DNA from: Leptospiraceae bacterium
GTDB lineage: Bacteria > Spirochaetota > Leptospiria > Leptospirales > Leptospiraceae
NCBI GenBank assembly: GCA_027485405.1
Contig: JAIXRB010000089.1
Span: 1 to 16,616 of the forward strand
Length of the DNA: 16,616 nucleotides
Reading direction: 5' to 3'
Shown here: in pieces, positions 13,397 to 16,616 of the stretch
How the letters are laid out: each line of letters begins with the position of its first letter
How positions within the stretch are numbered: the stretch's first letter is position 1
Notes under the pieces: generated by a model
Seen by the model: only the letters and a program-made list of their open reading frames with translations
What the model was told of the DNA's origin: nothing
The model's database searches: none
Translations under genes and position numbers: made by a program

Positions 13397-14443
13397 TTAA
13401 TGTAAAAACATGGCATCCCCATAGGAAAAGAATCGGTAAGAATGGGCGAGAGCATGACGATAAGCCCCCAAAACCAGGTCTTTTCCAGCAAAAGCCGACA
13501 CGAGGAGTAGGAGACTGCTCTTTGGCAAATGGAAATTTGTGATCAGTCCTTCCGCGCAGTCAACGGAGTCTCCAGGCATAATGAAGATATTTGTAGAACC
13601 TTCTCCGTGAGCGTACGTTTTTGAAAGAGGTTGGTAAACCGAAGCCAATACCCGAAGGGTCGTGGTTCCAATGGCGATTACCCTCCTGCCTTCTGCCTTT
13701 GCTTGGTTCAATTGATCGGCTACTTCCCGTAAAAGCAAATATTGTTCTGAATGCAGTGTTTTGGCTTGGATTTGAGTTTCTGACAAGGGTCGAAATGTCC
13801 CGTAGCCCACTTGGAGCAAAACGGGCAAAAAGGTAACCCCTTTCGATTTTAAAAGAGACATAAGCTCTTCGGTGAAGTGGAGGCCGGCAGTAGGAGCCGC
13901 AACGCTCCCTGCATGTTTGGCAAAAACTGTCTGGTATCTTTCTTTATCTGAGGGTTCAGCCTTTCGTTTTAAATATGGTGGGATGGGCATACTCCCCCAG
14001 GCTTCAAAATCCTCTTCTGTGATGGGTCGATTTGGCGAAAGCAGAACCATTTCTTCCTCGTGGGAATCTAGCCGGAATTCTAAAGAGTCCCCTGCTCCTA
14101 GCAATCTAAGAACATCGTTCACTTTTAGTTTGGCACGGTGCTTGAGAAGGCAGAGCCAGCGTTCAGGGTTGTCTCTTTTTTCTAAAAAAAGGACTTCGTG
14201 CACCCGAGTTTTTTCCGGTTGGGTAAGATAGGCTCGTCTGGGGGAAACTTTGGTCTCATTGTAAACGAGGATATCCCCTGGTCTCAGGAGGCTCTCGATT
14301 TGATAAAAAAAAGGAAAATCGGTCCAGAGATTTTTGGACCTTTGAACGGCAAGGAGCTTGGAGTGGTCGCGTTTTTCAACTGGGAATTTGGCAATTCGGT
14401 CTTCCGAAAGTGGAAAGTCGTATTCTTCTAAATCTAAATCCAT
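13397..14443 (-). CDS. queA: S-adenosylmethionine:tRNA ribosyltransferase-isomerase
   Basis: The product is 348 residues, the normal QueA length. The enzyme transfers and isomerises the ribosyl part of SAM onto preQ1 at tRNA position 34, giving epoxyqueuosine. Signature strings run in order: YDFPLSEDRIAKFPVEKRDHSKLL (8-31), PGDILVYNETKVSPRR (55-70), the IPPYLKR box (154-160), HAGSVAAPTAGLHFTEEL (177-194), VGYGTFRPL (212-220), IGTTTLRVL, and the C-terminal LITNFHLPKSSLLLLVSAFAG and YRFFSYGDAM. All look intact. It is the first gene of the minus-strand run and divergent from the GT87 gene (46 bp between starts). AAGG lies about 7 nt before the ATG. Confidence 0.97.
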   Translation of the reverse strand: MDLDLEEYDFPLSEDRIAKFPVEKRDHSKLLAVQRSKNLWTDFPFFYQIESLLRPGDILVYNETKVSPRRAYLTQPEKTRVHEVLFLEKRDNPERWLCLLKHRAKLKVNDVLRLLGAGDSLEFRLDSHEEEMVLLSPNRPITEEDFEAWGSMPIPPYLKRKAEPSDKERYQTVFAKHAGSVAAPTAGLHFTEELMSLLKSKGVTFLPVLLQVGYGTFRPLSETQIQAKTLHSEQYLLLREVADQLNQAKAEGRRVIAIGTTTLRVLASVYQPLSKTYAHGEGSTNIFIMPGDSVDCAEGLITNFHLPKSSLLLLVSAFAGKDLVLGAYRHALAHSYRFFSYGDAMFLH

Positions 14444-14475
14444 AAAACCTTGCTAATTTGGGGAAAAAAGAGAAA

Positions 14476-14493
14476 ATGGAAGGTCCACGATGA
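14476..14493 (+). other. Five-codon upstream ORF overlapping the GT87 start
   Basis: ATG GAA GGT CCA CGA TGA ends on the start codon of the glycosyltransferase gene in an ATGA overlap (14490-14493). It contains that gene's Shine-Dalgarno sequence (GGAAGG, 14478-14483) in its second and third codons. It may be chance; if translated it would compete with, or couple to, initiation at 14490. Confidence 0.25.
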
Positions 14494-15749
14494 AATACGG
14501 CGGACTTTTTCTCTTTGGTGCCTTAATGTTCTATTTTTTGGGGACAAGTGTCACTCAATCCGTTCGAAAGTCAGACTTCTCAGATTACTATCGAGCCTCG
14601 GTGCGAATCGTAAACCAAGAAAGTCTCTATAAATTTGATGTAGCCACCACTTTAAAAGAAAAGATCAAAACCTTTGAAGAGGCACTAAAACCTGAAAATG
14701 CTGGGCTTCTCGCCGAATTGACAACGGAAACAGCTACCTATATTTATCCGCCGTTGTTTGCTTTTCTCTTACTCCCTTTAACAAATCTCTCGTATGAGTT
14801 TGCAAGCGGGATCCACTCGCTACTCAATTGGTTTAGCCTTCTAGGCATCTGCCTAATTCTCGGCAGTGACCTCAGCAAAACAGGAAAGAAAAAAGTTCAG
14901 GTTTTTCTTATCTTGGGGCTTAGTCTTTTACTTAACTTTCGCTATATCGAATCTCATATCCAAAATAATCAAATTGGAATTTTTTTAGTATTTCTCGTGC
15001 TACTCGCTGTAACTAGTCGCAGTTCGATTTTTGCGGGAATTTTATTGTCTCTTGCGATCGTAATCAAAGTCACTCCGCTTGTGTTTTTGTTCTACTTTCT
15101 ATACAAAAAGGAATATAAGACTTTGGTTTTTACCTGTCTGGGAATTCTTTTCTGGATTGGATTGCCTCTTACATATAATTACGATTATATGTTAGTTGCT
15201 ACCAATGATTGGTTTCAGACTGTGCTTGGGAATGCTCTAAGCAATCCTGTTCTGCGAGCTTGGAAAAACAACCAAAGTTTGCCCGCAACTTTAGGAAAGT
15301 ATTTTGTTCCTAACGTGGATTTCATTAACCAAGGGATTTTTCATATGCCCTATTTGAACTGGGATTTAAAGGAGGTAAAGATCGCGCAGGCGATTCTTAT
15401 GATTCCTTTTGGAGTTCCCCTACTAATCCTTTTCTTGCAAAAAGAGAAAGAAAAATGGATTCTCTCTTTGCTCTTTCTCTTTTCTTGCATTTTCAGTGGA
15501 ATCAGTTGGGTGCATTCATTTGTTATTTGTTTAGTTCCTATCACCTACTTATTGAATGACGTTTGGGGGAACAAATTGGGGAAATGGGAAAAAGCCATTT
15601 TAGTTTTTGCTTTCTTATTGCCTTTGGTTTCGCACCGTTCCCTATCCGGTAAGATTTTAGAGTCAGTTTTTCTTATGTTTTCCATTCTTCTATACACAAC
15701 GTCGACATTGTACTTCTATTTGTTTTGGAGAGGAAAGAACAAGACTTGA
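14490..15749 (+). CDS. GT87-type integral-membrane glycosyltransferase
   Basis: The product is 419 residues with about 10-11 hydrophobic segments, beginning with one at 5-20. The family (PF09594, DUF2029, related to mycobacterial mannosyl/arabinosyl transferases) uses polyprenyl-phosphate-sugar donors on the outer face of the inner membrane. Visible features are Asp29 in KSDFSDYYRAS, the usual position of the catalytic acid in the first loop, ESLYKFD (44-50), YIYPPLFAFLLLPL (84-97), the QNNQIGIFLVFLVLLAV loop-helix (158-174) and GILLSLAIVIKVTPLVFL (183-200) with the conserved Lys-x-x-Pro. Start ATG has GGAAGG 6 nt upstream. The next gene begins with TTG overlapping its TGA as TTGA (15746-15749). 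It is probably part of a surface glycan or glycolipid pathway; the sugar is unknown. Confidence 0.85.
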   Translation: MKYGGLFLFGALMFYFLGTSVTQSVRKSDFSDYYRASVRIVNQESLYKFDVATTLKEKIKTFEEALKPENAGLLAELTTETATYIYPPLFAFLLLPLTNLSYEFASGIHSLLNWFSLLGICLILGSDLSKTGKKKVQVFLILGLSLLLNFRYIESHIQNNQIGIFLVFLVLLAVTSRSSIFAGILLSLAIVIKVTPLVFLFYFLYKKEYKTLVFTCLGILFWIGLPLTYNYDYMLVATNDWFQTVLGNALSNPVLRAWKNNQSLPATLGKYFVPNVDFINQGIFHMPYLNWDLKEVKIAQAILMIPFGVPLLILFLQKEKEKWILSLLFLFSCIFSGISWVHSFVICLVPITYLLNDVWGNKLGKWEKAILVFAFLLPLVSHRSLSGKILESVFLMFSILLYTTSTLYFYLFWRGKNKT

Positions 15750-16616
15750 AACTTGGAATTGATGCAAGACCCCTAGCCTATGGGATCACAGGGAATTCTC
15801 GTTACCTGGCTGAGGTTTTAAAGATTCTCATACCAAAAAGGAAAGAATCCGAGTTTTATCTTTATTCCAACAAACCAATTCATCCTGTTTTTTCCTCAAT
15901 ATTAGAATTTCCAAATGTAAGGCTGAAGATTGAAAGTAGCAAACTCCCAGGGCCTTTGTATTTAAATTTTTTATTACCGGGGCTTCTCAAAAAAGAAAGT
16001 ATCGATGTTTTCTGGGGCACATTACAGATGCTACCTTTTTTCAAACTTCCCATTCGCTCCGTAGTAAACTACCATGACCTAAACTTTATCCAAGCCCCAG
16101 AAACGATGGCTAAATGGAACTATTGGCAACATAGACTTTTTTCCAAAAGAACTCTTGAAAATGCAGACCATGTGTTTTGCTTATCCAAAATGACCCGAGA
16201 CGGAATCGTCTCTTGGGAAAAAACGTTCGAGGATAAATGTGAAGTAGTCTACCCTGGGGTTCACAAATCTGCATTTCAAAGAGAGCCTGACTTGTTTCCC
16301 AGGCCTTTCTTTCTCGCCGTCGGAACCTTAGAACCTCGTAAAAACTTACAAATGCTAATTCATGCCTTTCAAATGTACCAAGAAAAATTCGCTTCTCCTT
16401 TTAGCCTTGTGGTTTTGGGAAGAAAAGGCTGGGGAGACGAAGGAAATGCATTGTATTCTTTTCTCAAAGACCCACAAACCCAACAAAAGAAGATCTTTTT
16501 TCAAGAAAACCCCAGTGACGAAAAGCTTAGCCAAGCCTATGCAGAGTGCAGTGGATTTTTCTTCCCTTCGTTACACGAAGGCTTTGGCCTCCCTTTGCTT
16601 GAGGCAATGATCAACC
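15746..16616 (+). CDS. GT4-family glycosyltransferase, cut by window end
   Basis: The visible part is 290 codons with no stop before the window edge. It starts with TTG (overlapping the upstream TGA by 4 nt) and reads MKLGIDARPLAYGITGNSRYL, the usual GT4 start with a glycine-rich acceptor loop. The middle has VVNYHDLNFIQAPE (about 109-122) and ADHVFCLSKMT; then YPGVH and FFLAVGTLEPRKN mark the start of the nucleotide-sugar domain, as in many group 1 glycosyltransferases. GRKGWG and the donor-site motif LHEGFGLPLLEAM (276-288), with the E-x7-E pair Glu278 and Glu286, are complete. The remaining roughly 70-90 residues lie outside. It is a cytoplasmic, retaining transferase; the donor is unknown. 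Coupling to the GT87 gene indicates a shared glycan pathway. Confidence 0.92.
   Translation, partial: MKLGIDARPLAYGITGNSRYLAEVLKILIPKRKESEFYLYSNKPIHPVFSSILEFPNVRLKIESSKLPGPLYLNFLLPGLLKKESIDVFWGTLQMLPFFKLPIRSVVNYHDLNFIQAPETMAKWNYWQHRLFSKRTLENADHVFCLSKMTRDGIVSWEKTFEDKCEVVYPGVHKSAFQREPDLFPRPFFLAVGTLEPRKNLQMLIHAFQMYQEKFASPFSLVVLGRKGWGDEGNALYSFLKDPQTQQKKIFFQENPSDEKLSQAYAECSGFFFPSLHEGFGLPLLEAMIN

Overview
The window looks like chromosomal DNA of a spirochaete, most likely a Leptospira of the higher-GC saprophytic type. This is inferred from moderate GC, several lipoprotein signal peptides with loose spirochaetal lipoboxes (FSFC, FVISC, AFYC, FFPGC), frequent TTG starts and the mixture of gene families. 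Species cannot be fixed from sequence reading alone. I found no rRNA, tRNA or CRISPR array.

Left edge (1-1456) is accessory DNA. It holds the wreck of a DDE/rve-type insertion sequence with 19-bp terminal inverted repeats (127-145 and 1174-1192), a duplicated left end, frameshifts, and a transposase whose catalytic middle has been deleted. About 260 bp of gene-free DNA with two hairpins follow. Positions 1457-2695 carry two convergent lipoprotein genes with a terminator for the minus-strand one between them.

Positions 2834-4578 hold epmA (EF-P lysine ligase), a divergent STAS-like gene starting only 13 bp away, and a convergent, overlapping DUF4279-type gene. Positions 4641-6603 are a tight plus-strand operon: an OmpR-type response regulator with no kinase nearby, a YqjD/ElaB-like (DUF883) membrane-anchored protein, a YqjE-like two-helix membrane protein, a small soluble protein in the YqjK position, and CutA. 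The first three junctions are all TAA-NNN-start and stay in one reading frame.

A long minus-strand run (14443 down to 6592) reads queA, an outer-membrane beta-barrel protein, a FlgO/CsgG-like lipoprotein, mitochondrial-type aconitase, a GWSLGG alpha/beta hydrolase, a SAM methyltransferase and an LCAT-like lipoprotein hydrolase. A strong terminator after aconitase sits only 17 bp before the start of the hydrolase, so the last three genes are either read through or attenuated there. The right edge (14490-16616) is a plus-strand pair for surface glycan synthesis: a GT87-type membrane glycosyltransferase and a GT4 glycosyltransferase cut by the window end.

Most of the window is ordinary housekeeping and envelope biology. 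The parts most worth a second look are the response regulator/YqjDEK-like/CutA operon, the aconitase terminator-attenuator, the IS deletion derivative, and the repeated TTGA stop-start overlaps.
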